64,000 nt of DNA from Acidobacteriota bacterium (lineage in GTDB: Bacteria; Acidobacteriota; Thermoanaerobaculia; Multivoradales; JAHZIX01): NCBI GenBank assembly GCA_034211275.1, contig JAXHTF010000001.1, positions 56,590 to 120,589 on the forward strand, given 5' to 3'. The translations under genes and the position numbers were made by a program. How positions within the stretch are numbered: position 1 is the first letter of the stretch; each line of letters starts with the position of its first letter. Below the pieces are notes generated by a model, which saw nothing but the letters and a program-made list of their open reading frames with translations, made no database searches and was not told where the DNA came from. Below are positions 39,701 through 47,700 of this stretch, piece after piece.

Positions 39701-42700
39701 CCGACCGCGAGGCCGCCGCTGAGGAGCTAGCTCTCGAGCTAGCGAATCAGGAAGCCCGCCGCGCCCTCGACCTGGCCCGCGGCCGGCTGCTGCGCCAGGC
39801 GCTGCTGCGGCTGGGGAAGGGCCAGCACTGGCTGCTCCTGACCCTGCACCACATCGCCGCCGACGGCTGGTCCGTGGGAGTCCTCATGGGCGAGCTCTCG
39901 ACGCTCTACGCCGCGTTGCTCGACTCCAGTTTCCTCGCCCCCTCCCCCAAAGTCCCTCTGCCGGCCCTGCCGGTGCAGTATGCGGACTTCGCCGTGTGGC
40001 AGCGCAGCTGGCTGCAGGGCGAGCGGCTGGAGGCGGAGATCGAGCATTGGCGGCGCCAGCTGGCGAATCCGCCGATCCTCGACCTGCCCACCGACCGGCC
40101 GCGGCCGGCGCTCCAGAGCTTCGTCGGCGAGCAGCTGCCGGTGCGCCTGCCCCAGGCGCTGTTGGAGGATCTGGAAGCCCTCGCTCGGCGCACCGGCGGC
40201 ACCCTCTTCATGGTGCTGCTGGCGAGCTTCGCGGTCCTGCTCTCAAGACTCTCCGGCCAGCGGGATCTGGTGGTGGGCTCGCCGGTGGCCAACCGCACCC
40301 TGCGGGAGACCGAGGGCCTCATCGGCTTCTTCGTCAACATGCTGGCGCTACGCCTCGATCTGAACGACCAGCCCGGCGAGGGCGAGCTTGCCTTCCCGCA
40401 GCTGGTGGAGCGGGTGCGCCGGGTGGCCCTGGAAGCCTATGCCCACCAGGATCTGCCCTTCGAACGGGTGGTGGAGGAGCTGGGGGTGGCCCGGGACCTG
40501 AGCCGCAACCCCCTCTTCCAGGTGGTCTTCACGCTGCAGAACGCTCCCCTGGAGCTGCCCCGACTGCCCGGTGTCGAAGCCTCGGCAGTGCCGGTAGATT
40601 CGGGCACGGCCCGCTTCGATCTGACCCTCACCCTGCTGCCGCGAGGAGATTTGTTGTCTGGGGAAGGCGGGGGCCTGGTGGGCTCGCTGGAATACAACCG
40701 CGACCTCTACGACGCCACCACCGCCCAGCGCTGGATGGGACATTGGCGGACCCTGCTGGAAGATCTCGCCGAGCACCCCGAGCAATCCCTCGCCAAGCTA
40801 CGCTGGCTCAGCGCCGCCCAGCGCCACCAGCTGCGCACCGAGCTCAACGACACCGCTCTCCCGCTGCCGCCGGAGACCCTGCCCCGGCTCTTCGCCGCCC
40901 AGGCCCACCGCACTCCCGACGCCCTGGCCTTGGTGGACGGCGAGACCCGCTGGACCTACCGCCAGCTGGAGCGCCGGGCGCGCATCCTGGCACGGCGCCT
41001 GCGCCACCGCGGCGCCGGACCGGGACAGGTGGTAGGACTGCTCTGCGAGCGCTCCGCCGCCATGGTGGCCGCCCTGCTGGGCATCCTCGAAAGCGGCGCC
41101 GCCTATCTGCCGCTGGATCCCGAGTATCCCCAGGAGCGCCTGCGCTTCGTCCTCGATGACGCCCGCCCGGTCACCCTCCTCGCCGGGCGCCGGCAGTTGC
41201 CGCTGGTCAATGAGCGGGATCCGCTCATTCTGGAAGAGGCGGTTCTGGAAGAGACCTCGCCGGCCCACGCGGAATCCCCCGGACCCGCCACCGCGACGCC
41301 GGAGGACCTGGCCTACGTCATCTACACCTCCGGCTCCACCGGCCGTCCCAAGGGTGTGGCGGTGAGCCACGGCAACGCCTGCCACTTCCTGCGCGCCATG
41401 GACGAGGTGCTGGGGACCGAGCCCACCACCCTGCTGGCGGTGACCAGCATCTCCTTCGACATCTCGGTGCTCGAATTGTTTTGGACCCTCACCCGCGGCA
41501 GCCGGGTGGTGCTCCAGGGGGACCGGGCCATCGAGCTCTACGGCGCCGCCCAGCGGCCGGCGGAGGTCACGCCGCGGGCCATCGACTTCAGCCTCTTCTA
41601 TTTCGCCGACGAATCCGAGGCGGACCGCAGCGGTGGCCGCTACCGCCTGTTGCTGGAAGGCGCCCGCTTCGCCGACCGCAACGGCTTTTCCGCCCTCTGG
41701 ACCCCGGAGCGCCACTTCCACTCCTTCGGCGGCCTCTACCCCAACCCCTCGGTCACCGGCGCCGCGGTGGCGGCGGTCACCGAGCGCCTGGCCATCCGCG
41801 CCGGCAGCGTGGTGCTGCCGCTGCACAACCCGCTGCGGGTGGCGGAGGAATGGTCGGTGGTGGACAACCTCTCCGGCGGCCGGGCGGGGATCTCCGTGGC
41901 CTCCGGCTGGCACGCCAACGACTTCGTCCTCGCCCCTGTGGGGGAAGAGGGCCGGCGCGCCGCCTTCGAGGACCGCAAGCAGAAGATGCTCGACACCATC
42001 GGCACCCTGCGCCGGCTGTGGCGGGGGGAGAGCGTGCGCCAGACCAACGCCCTGGGGGCGGAGGTAGAGCTAGCCATCCACCCGCCGCCGGTGCAGCCGG
42101 AGCTGCCCCTGTGGCTCACCGCCGCCGGCAACCCCGAGACCTTCGAGCTCGCCGGCACCCTGGGCATGGGCCTGCTCACCCACCTGCTGACCCAGAGCCG
42201 GGAGGAGCTGGCGGAGAAGATCGGAATCTATCGCGACGCCTGGCGCGCCGCCGGCCACGATGGCGAGGGCCACGTGACGCTGATGATCCACACCTTCGTG
42301 GACCGCGATCCGGAGCGCGCTCTGGAGGTGGTGCGGGAGCCCTTTACCGCCTACCTGCGCAGCTCCCTCAACCTCGTCCGCCCCATCGCCAGCTCCATGG
42401 GCGTGGACCTGGACGCCGACGATTTCGACGACGACACCCAGCGCATGGTCCTCGACCACGCCTTCCACCGCTTCGCCGAGAGCAGCGCCCTCTTCGGCTC
42501 GCCGGAGAGCTGCCTGGAGAAGGTGGAGGGGCTCAAGGATTTGGGGGTCGACGAGATCGGCTGCCTCATCGACTTCGGCTGCCCCACCGACGAGGTGCTG
42601 GGCAGCTTCGGCGAGCTGCGGGACCTGCTGCGCTGGAGCAACCCCCAGCGCTACCCCGACGCCGCCGCCGACCGCAGCGTCGCCGCCCAGATCCGCCGCC

Positions 42701-44715
42701 ACGGCGTGGAAACGCTCCAATGCACGCCGTCCATGGCCCGGCTGCTGGCGGCGGAGCCCCAGGGGCTGGCAGCCCTGGGATCCCTGGACCGCCTGCTGCT
42801 GGGCGGCGAGGCGGTGCCGGAGGACCTGGTGGCGGACCTCGCCGAGGCCGGCTGCGGGCGCATCATCGACGTCTACGGCCCCACGGAGACCACCGTCTGG
42901 TCCACCGCCGACGACGACCTCTCGCCGCGGCGGCCGGTGACCATCGGCGGCCCCCTGGCCAACACCCAGACCTACGTGGTGGACCGCCGGGGCCGCCTCC
43001 AGCCGCCGGGAGTGCCGGGAGAGCTGTGGATCGGCGGCGCCGGCGTCACCCGCGGCTATCTCCGGCGCCCGGGCCTCACCGCCCAGCGCTTCATCCCCGA
43101 CCCCTTCGGAGATCTCCCCGGAGGCCGCGTTTACCGCACCGGCGACCGGGTGCGCCTCGACCGTGACGGCCGGCTGCACTTCCTCGGCCGTCTCGACCAC
43201 CAGGTGAAGGTAGCCGGCCACCGCATCGAGCTCGGCGAGGTGGAGAGCCTACTGCTGCGCCTGCCGGGGGTGGCGGATGCGGTGGCGGTGGTACACCAGG
43301 AGCAGGGCGGCGCGCCCTCCCTGGCGGCCTACGTCGTGCCCGAGCCCTGGGCCCGGGAGCCCGCCGGCACCGACACCTTCCCCCTCCCCGACGGCCGGCG
43401 CATCGCCCACCTGGGCGCGTTCCAGACCAGCGTCGCCGTGCGCGAGCTCTTCGAAGAGGATTGGTATTGGAAGTTCGGCCTGGAGCTCCCCGCCGAGCCC
43501 TGGGTCTTCGACGTCGGCGCCAATATCGGGCTATTCAGCCTGCAGGTGGTGGATCGCCGCCCCGACGCCCACGTGGTGGCCTTCGAGCCCCTGCCGCCGA
43601 CCTTCGAGGCGCTGAGCCGGAACCTCCAGCGCTGGGTGCCCCACGGCCATGCGGTCCACGCCGGCGTGGCGGACCAGCCCGGCGAGGCGACCTTCACCTT
43701 CTACCCCCAGATGTCCGGTCTCTCCGGGCGCTACGCCGACCAGGAAATGGACCGCGGCTCCGCCCGGGCGATCATCGAGGGCGGCTTGGAAGAGCGTTCC
43801 TCGGCGTCTTCGGTAGCCAACGAGGAGCTGGAGCGCTTCCTCGACGCCGAATTCGAGAGCGAGACCCACCGCTGCCGCCTCACCACCCTGTCGGAGACCA
43901 TCGACGAGCTCGGTGTCGAGCGCATCGACCTGCTCAAGATCGATGTCGAGCGAGCCGAGCTGGACGTGCTCCGGGGGCTGCGGGAGGAGCATTGGCCGCT
44001 GGTGCAGCAGGTGGTGGCGGAGGTGGATACCCGGGAGAACCTGGAGCGCATCGTGCCCATGCTCGAAGGCCACGGCTTCGAGGTGCGGGTGGAGGATTTC
44101 TTCGAGGCCCGGGCCGGCGACGGCTCCGAGGTGCTGGTGAAGATGCTCTACGCCCGCCGCCCCGACCTGCCTCCCATGCCGCCACCGGCGGATCCCACCA
44201 GCCTCCGGCGACCGGTCACCGGCGACGCCCTGCGCAGCCACCTCTCCCGCCACCTGGCACCGTCCATGGTTCCGAGCCACTTTGTCCTGCTGGAGGAGAT
44301 GCCGCGCACTCCCAACGGCAAGATCGACCGTCGGGCGCTGCCCTCCCCCCGGGAGCACGCCGCCCATCGGGAGCACCACTACGTAGCGCCCCAGCTCGAC
44401 AGCGAGCGCGCCCTGGCGGAGGTCTGGCAGGAGGTGCTGGGGGTCGAGCGGGTGGGGCTGGACGAGAACTTCTTCGAGCTCGGCGGCACCTCCCTATTGC
44501 TGGTGCAGCTGCGCAGCCGCATCCAGCAGCGGCTGGATCACGAGGTGGCGCTGGTGGATCTCTTCCGCTACCCGACGGTGGGCTCCTTGGACGAATTCCT
44601 GCGCGCCCAGCGCAAGAGTGAGCCGGCGAGCAGCTTCGAACGGGTGGGCGACCGCATGGAGAAGAAGCGCCAGGCATTGAACCGGCGGCGACGGCCGCCG
44701 AAGAGAGGACGATGA
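30739..44715 (+). CDS. NRPS 1: FAAL-ACP-C-A-T-C-A-T-C-A(monooxygenase, methyltransferase)-T
   Basis: 4658 residues, GTG start. Domains: fatty acyl-AMP ligase 1-585 (YTSGSTGDPRG), ACP with phosphopantetheine Ser661, C1 (HHLVTDF, 853), A1 about 1220-1715, T Ser1762, C2 (HHTIADG, 1968), A2 about 2295-2800, T Ser2841, C3 (HHIAADG, 3037), A3 about 3380-4540, T Ser4585, basic C-terminal tail. The FAAL activates a fatty acid, the ACP carries it and C1 joins it to the first amino acid, so the product is a lipopeptide. Specificity residues by eye are A1 DLYNNALTYK (small residue, Ala/Gly-like), A2 DAYFQAAVAK (unassigned) and A3 DILQLGVVWK (glycine-like). A3 is interrupted twice: a luciferase-like monooxygenase at 3615-3968 and an FkbM methyltransferase at 4210-4474. 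No epimerase or terminal domain; the chain passes to the next protein, whose start overlaps this stop. Confidence 0.95.
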   Translation: MTTLTRHPESPQAAGRTLPLLPDVLRRLAAGRGDQVAYRFLRDGEEEVARWTWQEVEQRARSVAAALDRAGAAGERALLLFPPGLDFVAALLGCFTAGVVAVPSYPPRRRDQRLRSIAADARPAFVLTTGGARKGFQRKVEDLPELAEHGEGGSVRWLTTDDLDPADSRDWQPPVLDGSETALLQYTSGSTGDPRGVVVQGSQLAHNEALIQQAFELDESSVIVSWLPTYHDMGLIGGVLQPLWAGASCVLMSPGAFLRRPARWLEAIHRYRGTTSGGPNFAYELCVRRVPEAERASLDLSSWRVAFNGAEPIHSGTLGRFAHAFAGAGFDPRASFPCYGLAEATLFVSGGPRSEAPVLRTVDRGALAAGRVVPAEAGQAGAQTLVASGQVGRKMSHAVRIVDPDTGRLVEASTPGSGVVGEIWVTGPSLATGYWRRPEATEETFHARLEEEPDRRFLRTGDLGFLAGDQLFVTGRIKDLVILRGRNHYPNDLERTAELSHPQLPPGSCAAFAVEGDGEEQLVMIFEGPPRLGEDEALVMAAAIRQAIAREHEVQATEVVAVRAGTLPRTSSGKVQRHRCRQLYVAGELHPIGSSRLTPLAPEPPATAAPGALRAELFELPEDARSPVLLAALGQLAARSARLETDAVPSDAPLSSLGLDSLAAVELAHTLEESLALQISPADLLEAPSLESLAEVLAARLANEAALSRMRVGAGHDEPSSSSEPRLLDRTQRDLWLADRLAPHRGLYNLSGAARLRGLDEAALHQALEELIARHEALRTAFDDVGGEPRRRVLETVSPRFEVIDAKGWDEATLGQAFEQQARQPFDLKQPPLLRLTVARLADGEHAVLATAHHLVTDFWSWGLLLRDLEHFYRRTTGGKAEALPELSASLDQVLAWRRTRLDEHRGEWLAAWDGQLAGAPEALDLPTDRPRPAAQSFRGRTLRRPLAAGLGEDLEGLARAHGTTLFAVLLAGFQALLHRHSGQEDLVVGTPTAGRTAAAQRDLVGYFVNPVPLRSAVDGDPSVGALLTGTQERLNAALRLQELPFGELVEHRLPRRDASRGALFQHLFVFHRSHLPESRGLAALALGAGSAQQNAPARFAGLPLRPIPLDPGNALYDFTLTLGDTGTLGDTGTLGDSGTLGDAGTGQEGTGLVAVLELAEDLFDATTGLRLLQHYEILLQSMVEDPRQRLSRLELWSAAERWQVLGEWSHDGRKPPREPAAATLYELFAASARRQPEAVALELADGGSRTYGELAAAAHRLARELRRQGVGPEVTAGICLERGDELVVALLAVLEAGGAYVPLDPAYPRSRVHFMLADSGARVLISRDPSLGGGSVPRLDPGEMSEKADGELDGDLDEPAPRPENLAYIIYTSGSTGVPKGVAITHGSAVAMVRWALGTWSQEGLSAVAAVTSVCFDLSVYELFVPLAAGGRVVLAQDALTLPEHPAAGRVRLLNTVPSAAGELLRADRLPAGITTVNLAGEPLPRELAEEIFRRPGVEGLYDLYGPSEDTTYSTFQPVRPGQAPSIGRPLTGTRVQLLDRHLQPVPLGVPGELCLSGDGLARGYAGRAARTAAAFIPDPLAGRGLRPAGSRLYRTGDLARFDSQGRLRFLGRRDHQIKLRGFRIELGEVETALRSLPEVAEAAAAVWTGGSGGDQLVAYVVLDEAAKETAEGSPEAWRHALTQRLPQAMVPSRISVLESLPRTLTGKLDRQALPAPEASSAESAPPADETETLVAGLFAELLGLGSVGREDDFFALGGHSLAAARLTAELRRVTQEQWDAPVEVPLQQIFQTPTVAALAAEIERRRGDQDAGTPAGPPSQLRPLLRPLTEPVPASFAQERIWFLEHLLPGSSAYHLPFRLELRGELDPAALEQALAGVAHRHEALRTVFLEQDGGPMQRILPPGEAAVSLPVEDLRSLPTGEAEAARQRITRRVARESFDLSRGPLWRAVLVRLGDREHQLLLNLHHTIADGRSLEVFSQELSAGYEAARGGGEDLARPAPAPLQPADLAVWERRRWDDGELAQALEAAKHRIGERPEPLALPTDRPRTAGGVRPGDELAVALPAPLAARLEELGRRHDATLFMVLLGLYQVLLGRWSEQRSLLVGFPMARRDRRETQDLIGLLANTLVAAGRLEAGSSFLHHLAAVRRDALAAYAHQDLPFEQLVEALTPGRQLGQNPLFQVSFALQDTLSTPSLPGLEVQARALATGSAKLDLALFLHPAPDGALEGTLEYDRELFDRTTVQRLWQALHHLARSAVAAPELALGRLQMLGPAERHQLTAEWNDTARPVAPAWVMDRLLHWARHLPEAPALEVSSETDTPPELWTYGELAERVLRLGGALAELGVAPEAVVPVAYPRSSAQVLAVLAVAAAGGAYLPIDPAYPAARQEALLRDSGARWLLAPVGSPLRDLDGPWRCLAVEELRARSADETSAVPAPARPVSGEQAAYVIYTSGSTGRPKGVVVSHGGLRNLVDWHTRRFSIAPGDRTTLLSGVGFDASVYELWPSLTAGACLCLPPAELVTDPQRLGQWLRRRRITSAFLPTPLAEPLLEQDDLEDSQLRQLQVAGDRLRKRPSHRSPWTLINAYGPAEDTVAASVNAVAPASSLGAGSFPAIGRPIDNQGMFVVSSADGLQPVGAVGELVLTGDGLARGYLRQPAETARRFVPDPHSAVPGARRYRTGDRVRQRPDGRFDFLGRVDDQVKIRGQRLEPREVEAVLAEQPEVAEAVVITRPGPTGDGELRLLAYVVSRGPGADGDELKARLARRLPTFMVPAAVTVLDALPLTSHGKVDRWTLPEPEAPRTTEGLSSPMEELLAGLWHELLGITPGAGDDFFDLGGHSLLATRLASAVRQRLGVELPVRAVFEHPRLGELAARIEDLRRQGALGQRPPLEPVPRTEAMPVSFAQQRLWFLDQLEPESPLYNVPLALRLDGELSPATLAAAMDAVIERHETLRSELRSDHGTVHQRILPPRHQPLPVVDLSRLAGSDREAAAEELALELANQEARRALDLARGRLLRQALLRLGKGQHWLLLTLHHIAADGWSVGVLMGELSTLYAALLDSSFLAPSPKVPLPALPVQYADFAVWQRSWLQGERLEAEIEHWRRQLANPPILDLPTDRPRPALQSFVGEQLPVRLPQALLEDLEALARRTGGTLFMVLLASFAVLLSRLSGQRDLVVGSPVANRTLRETEGLIGFFVNMLALRLDLNDQPGEGELAFPQLVERVRRVALEAYAHQDLPFERVVEELGVARDLSRNPLFQVVFTLQNAPLELPRLPGVEASAVPVDSGTARFDLTLTLLPRGDLLSGEGGGLVGSLEYNRDLYDATTAQRWMGHWRTLLEDLAEHPEQSLAKLRWLSAAQRHQLRTELNDTALPLPPETLPRLFAAQAHRTPDALALVDGETRWTYRQLERRARILARRLRHRGAGPGQVVGLLCERSAAMVAALLGILESGAAYLPLDPEYPQERLRFVLDDARPVTLLAGRRQLPLVNERDPLILEEAVLEETSPAHAESPGPATATPEDLAYVIYTSGSTGRPKGVAVSHGNACHFLRAMDEVLGTEPTTLLAVTSISFDISVLELFWTLTRGSRVVLQGDRAIELYGAAQRPAEVTPRAIDFSLFYFADESEADRSGGRYRLLLEGARFADRNGFSALWTPERHFHSFGGLYPNPSVTGAAVAAVTERLAIRAGSVVLPLHNPLRVAEEWSVVDNLSGGRAGISVASGWHANDFVLAPVGEEGRRAAFEDRKQKMLDTIGTLRRLWRGESVRQTNALGAEVELAIHPPPVQPELPLWLTAAGNPETFELAGTLGMGLLTHLLTQSREELAEKIGIYRDAWRAAGHDGEGHVTLMIHTFVDRDPERALEVVREPFTAYLRSSLNLVRPIASSMGVDLDADDFDDDTQRMVLDHAFHRFAESSALFGSPESCLEKVEGLKDLGVDEIGCLIDFGCPTDEVLGSFGELRDLLRWSNPQRYPDAAADRSVAAQIRRHGVETLQCTPSMARLLAAEPQGLAALGSLDRLLLGGEAVPEDLVADLAEAGCGRIIDVYGPTETTVWSTADDDLSPRRPVTIGGPLANTQTYVVDRRGRLQPPGVPGELWIGGAGVTRGYLRRPGLTAQRFIPDPFGDLPGGRVYRTGDRVRLDRDGRLHFLGRLDHQVKVAGHRIELGEVESLLLRLPGVADAVAVVHQEQGGAPSLAAYVVPEPWAREPAGTDTFPLPDGRRIAHLGAFQTSVAVRELFEEDWYWKFGLELPAEPWVFDVGANIGLFSLQVVDRRPDAHVVAFEPLPPTFEALSRNLQRWVPHGHAVHAGVADQPGEATFTFYPQMSGLSGRYADQEMDRGSARAIIEGGLEERSSASSVANEELERFLDAEFESETHRCRLTTLSETIDELGVERIDLLKIDVERAELDVLRGLREEHWPLVQQVVAEVDTRENLERIVPMLEGHGFEVRVEDFFEARAGDGSEVLVKMLYARRPDLPPMPPPADPTSLRRPVTGDALRSHLSRHLAPSMVPSHFVLLEEMPRTPNGKIDRRALPSPREHAAHREHHYVAPQLDSERALAEVWQEVLGVERVGLDENFFELGGTSLLLVQLRSRIQQRLDHEVALVDLFRYPTVGSLDEFLRAQRKSEPASSFERVGDRMEKKRQALNRRRRPPKRGR
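34102..34173 (+). repeat. Four 18-bp tandem repeats inside the C1 domain
   Basis: Four consecutive 18-base units (34102, 34120, 34138, 34156), differing at a few bases, encode a TLGDTG-type repeat in the C-terminal lobe of C1. Unit length keeps the reading frame, so copy number could vary without breaking the gene. Confidence 0.9.
41581..42641 (+). other. Luciferase-like monooxygenase domain inserted in adenylation domain A3
   Basis: Residues about 3615-3968 of NRPS 1. They begin IDFSLFYFADESE, continue with FSALWTPERHFHSFGGLYPNPS and ISVASGWHANDFVLAP, and end near LRDLLRWSN. This is the FMN-dependent luciferase-like fold of the type found in secondary metabolism. The insertion lies between A4 (FDISVLELF) and A5 (YGPTETT), the same place as the monooxygenase of the glycine-activating terminal modules MtaG and MelG (myxothiazol, melithiazol), where it hydroxylates the glycine alpha carbon. 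Confidence 0.88.
43366..44160 (+). other. FkbM-family methyltransferase domain inserted in adenylation domain A3
   Basis: Residues about 4210-4474 of NRPS 1. The SAM site is VFDVGANIGLFSLQ with FEPLPPTFEAL, and IDLLKIDVERAELDVLRG is a hallmark of FkbM proteins, which are usually O-methyltransferases. The insertion lies after A8 (GHRIELGEVE) and before A10 (NGKIDRRAL), the usual site for methyltransferases embedded in adenylation domains. Confidence 0.88.
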
Positions 44716-47700
44716 GCGACCACGACCCTAACGATCCCGGGCATCCGGGAGACGACCTGAGCCACGCGCTGGCGGTGGTGGGCTACGCCTGCCGCTTCCC
44801 CGGGGCTCGGGACGCCGAGGCCTTCTGGCACAACCTGCGCCAGGGCATCGCCAGCGTCTCGCGCTTCTCCGAGGAGGAGGTGCTGGCGGCGGGGGCGGAT
44901 CCGGCGGCGGTGCGCAGGGAGCGCTACGTGCGGGCGGCGGCGGTGCTGGAGGACGAGGACCGCTTCGACGCCGGGCTCTTCGGCTTCACCCCGCGGGAGG
45001 CGCGGCTCCTGGACCCCCAACACCGCCACTTCTTCGAGTGCGGCTGGGCGGCCTTGGAGCACGCCGGCATCGACCCGGCCCAGAGCGACGGCGCCATCGG
45101 CGTCTTCGCCGGCAGCTTCCTCAACGGCTATCTGCTGGGGCACCTGGCGCCGCGGCCGGAGGTGCTGGAGGAGGCCGGCTGGCTCTCCACCCGCATCCTC
45201 AACGACAAGGACTTCCTCGCCACCCGCCTGTCCTACCTCCTCGACCTGCGAGGTCCCAGCCTGACGGTGCAGACCGCCTGCTCCACCTCCCTGGTGGCCA
45301 CCCACCTGGCGAGCCAGGCGCTGCTCTCCTACGAATGCGACGTCGCCCTCGCCGGCGGCGTGGCGATCCAGATTCCCCAGCGCCTGGGCTATCTCTACGA
45401 GGAGGGGGGCATCTTCTCCCCCGACGGCGTCTGCCGCCCCTTCGACGCCCGCGGCCAGGGCACCGTGGGGGGTAGCGGCGTCGGCCTGGTGGTGCTCAAG
45501 CGGCTGGAGGACGCGCTGGCCGACGGCGACGTCATCCATGCCCTGGTGCGCGGCTCGGCGATCAACAACGACGGCGCCCTCAAGGCCGGCTATACCGCCC
45601 CCAGCGTCGAGAGCCAGGCGGAGGTGGTAGCCGCTGCCCAATCCCTGGCGGACCTCGACCCCGAGACCATCACCTACATCGAGGCCCACGGCACCGGCAC
45701 TTCCCTCGGTGACCCCATCGAGGTGGAGGCCCTGACCCAGGTCTTCCGCGCCCGCACCGACCGCCGCGGCTTCTGCGCCCTGGGCTCGGTGAAGAGCAAT
45801 ATCGGCCACCTCGACGCCGCCGCCGGCGTCGCCGGGCTGATCAAGACCGTCCTCGCCCTGGAGCACGGCGAGCTGCCACCGAGCCTGCACTGCGAGCAGC
45901 CCAACCCGGCCATCGGCTTCGAGGCCACCCCCTTCCGGGTCCACACCGAGCTCAGCCCCTGGCCTCGGGGCGAAACACCACGCCGGGCAGGAGTCAGCTC
46001 CTTCGGCGTCGGGGGCACCAACGCCCACGTGGTGCTGGAGGAAGCGCCGGTGCGCGGCGAGTCCGGCCCGTCCCGGCCCTGGCAGCTGCTGCCCCTCTCC
46101 GCCGCTACGCCAGCGGCCTTGGAGCGCCGGGCTCGGGACCTGGCGGAGCATTTGGAGAGTCATCCCCAGCTGGCCCTGGCGGACGTCGCCCACACGCTGC
46201 AGGCGGGCCGCCGGGCTCTGCGCCACCGGCGCACGGTGCTGGCCCGGGATCTGGACGAAGCGGTGCGGCTCCTCTCCGCCGGCGACCCCGGAGGCGCGAA
46301 CACCGCCGAAGCCCACCGGGAGCGGCCGCCGGTGGCCTTTCTGATCCCCGGCCAGGGCGCCCAGCGGGCCGCCATGGGTGCCGCCCTCTATCGCCAAGAG
46401 CCCACCTATCGGGCGGCGGTGGACCGCTGCGCCGAGATCCTAGAGCCGCACCTGCCGTCTGGCGGAGAGAAGGATCTCAGGACCCTTCTCTTCGACGACG
46501 GCGAGGAGGCCGCCGCAACCCTCCGCCACACCGCCTGGGCCCAGCCCGCCCTCTTCGTCACCGCCTGGGCCATCGCCCAGCTGTGGGCGGAGTGGGGCGT
46601 CGAGCCGCGGGCGCTGGTGGGCCACAGCCTGGGAGAGCTGGTGGCGGCGGCGCTAGCGGGGGTCTTGAGCCTGGAGGACGCCCTGGAGGTGGTGGCGGCC
46701 CGCGGCCGGCTGATGGGAGAGCAGCCCGGCGGCGCCATGCTTTCGGTCTCCCTGGACGCCGAAACCGTCGGCGCGCTGCTAGCGGAGGAGGCCGGCGACG
46801 AGCTGGCGCTGGCGGCGGTCAACGCCGAAGAGCTATGCGCCGTCTCCGGCCCCGAGGAAGCCATTGCCCGGCTCGAGCGCCACATCGCCGCCCGCGGCAT
46901 CGAATGCCGGCGGCTGGTGACCTCCCACGCCTTCCACTCCGCTGCCATGGATCCGGTGCTCGAACCCCTGGGCGAGATCCTGCGCAGGGTCCAGCTCCAC
47001 CCGCCCGCCCGGCCGGTGGTCTCGAGCCTCACCGGCCGCTTCCTCACCAACGAGGAGGCCACCAGCCCGGAGTACTGGCTGGCTCAGACCCGCCGCACGG
47101 TGCGCTTCGCCGACGCCCTCACCACCTTGGTGGAAGGCCAGGAGGATCTGCTGGTGCTCGAAGTGGGCCCCGGCCGGGCCCTGAGCGGCCTCGCCCGCCG
47201 CCGCGGCGTCACCGCCTTCGCCTCCCTCGATCCCGCCCGGGAGGACGAGCTCTGCTCCCTCCTCGAAGCCCTCGGCGGCCTATGGCGGCGGGGGGTGAAG
47301 GTGGATTGGCGAGCCTTCACTGGCCACGAGGAGCGGCGACGGGAAGTCCTGCCCACCTATCCCTTCGCCGACACCCGCTTCTGGATCGACCGCCCCGCCG
47401 GCCGGGCCGGAGCCGGCGACGCCGGCAGCGCCCTGGCGGGCTTCGAGGCTCTGGATCTCGACGAGCTCGAAGAGCTCGGAAGTCGCGCCGACAAGAGGAT
47501 CGCGGTGGTTTCCGCAGCACTTCCTGCTGCACTTTCTGCTGCATCGGCGGACGCGGATGGAGCTTCGGAATCCAATGGGCAAGAGCTGGGCATCCCGGTC
47601 ACCGTCCCGGCGGTGGTCTTCGAGGACGGCGAGGCCTTGGGACAGGCCCTGGGCGCCGCCCTCCGAGACGCCGAGGCCGTCGACATCGTCGCCTGGCCCC

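Noticed and set aside
39725..39743. Inverted repeat AGCTAGCTC/GAGCTAGC as a regulatory site
   Set aside because: It lies inside the C3 coding sequence of NRPS 1, encodes part of a helix, and has no promoter-like context.
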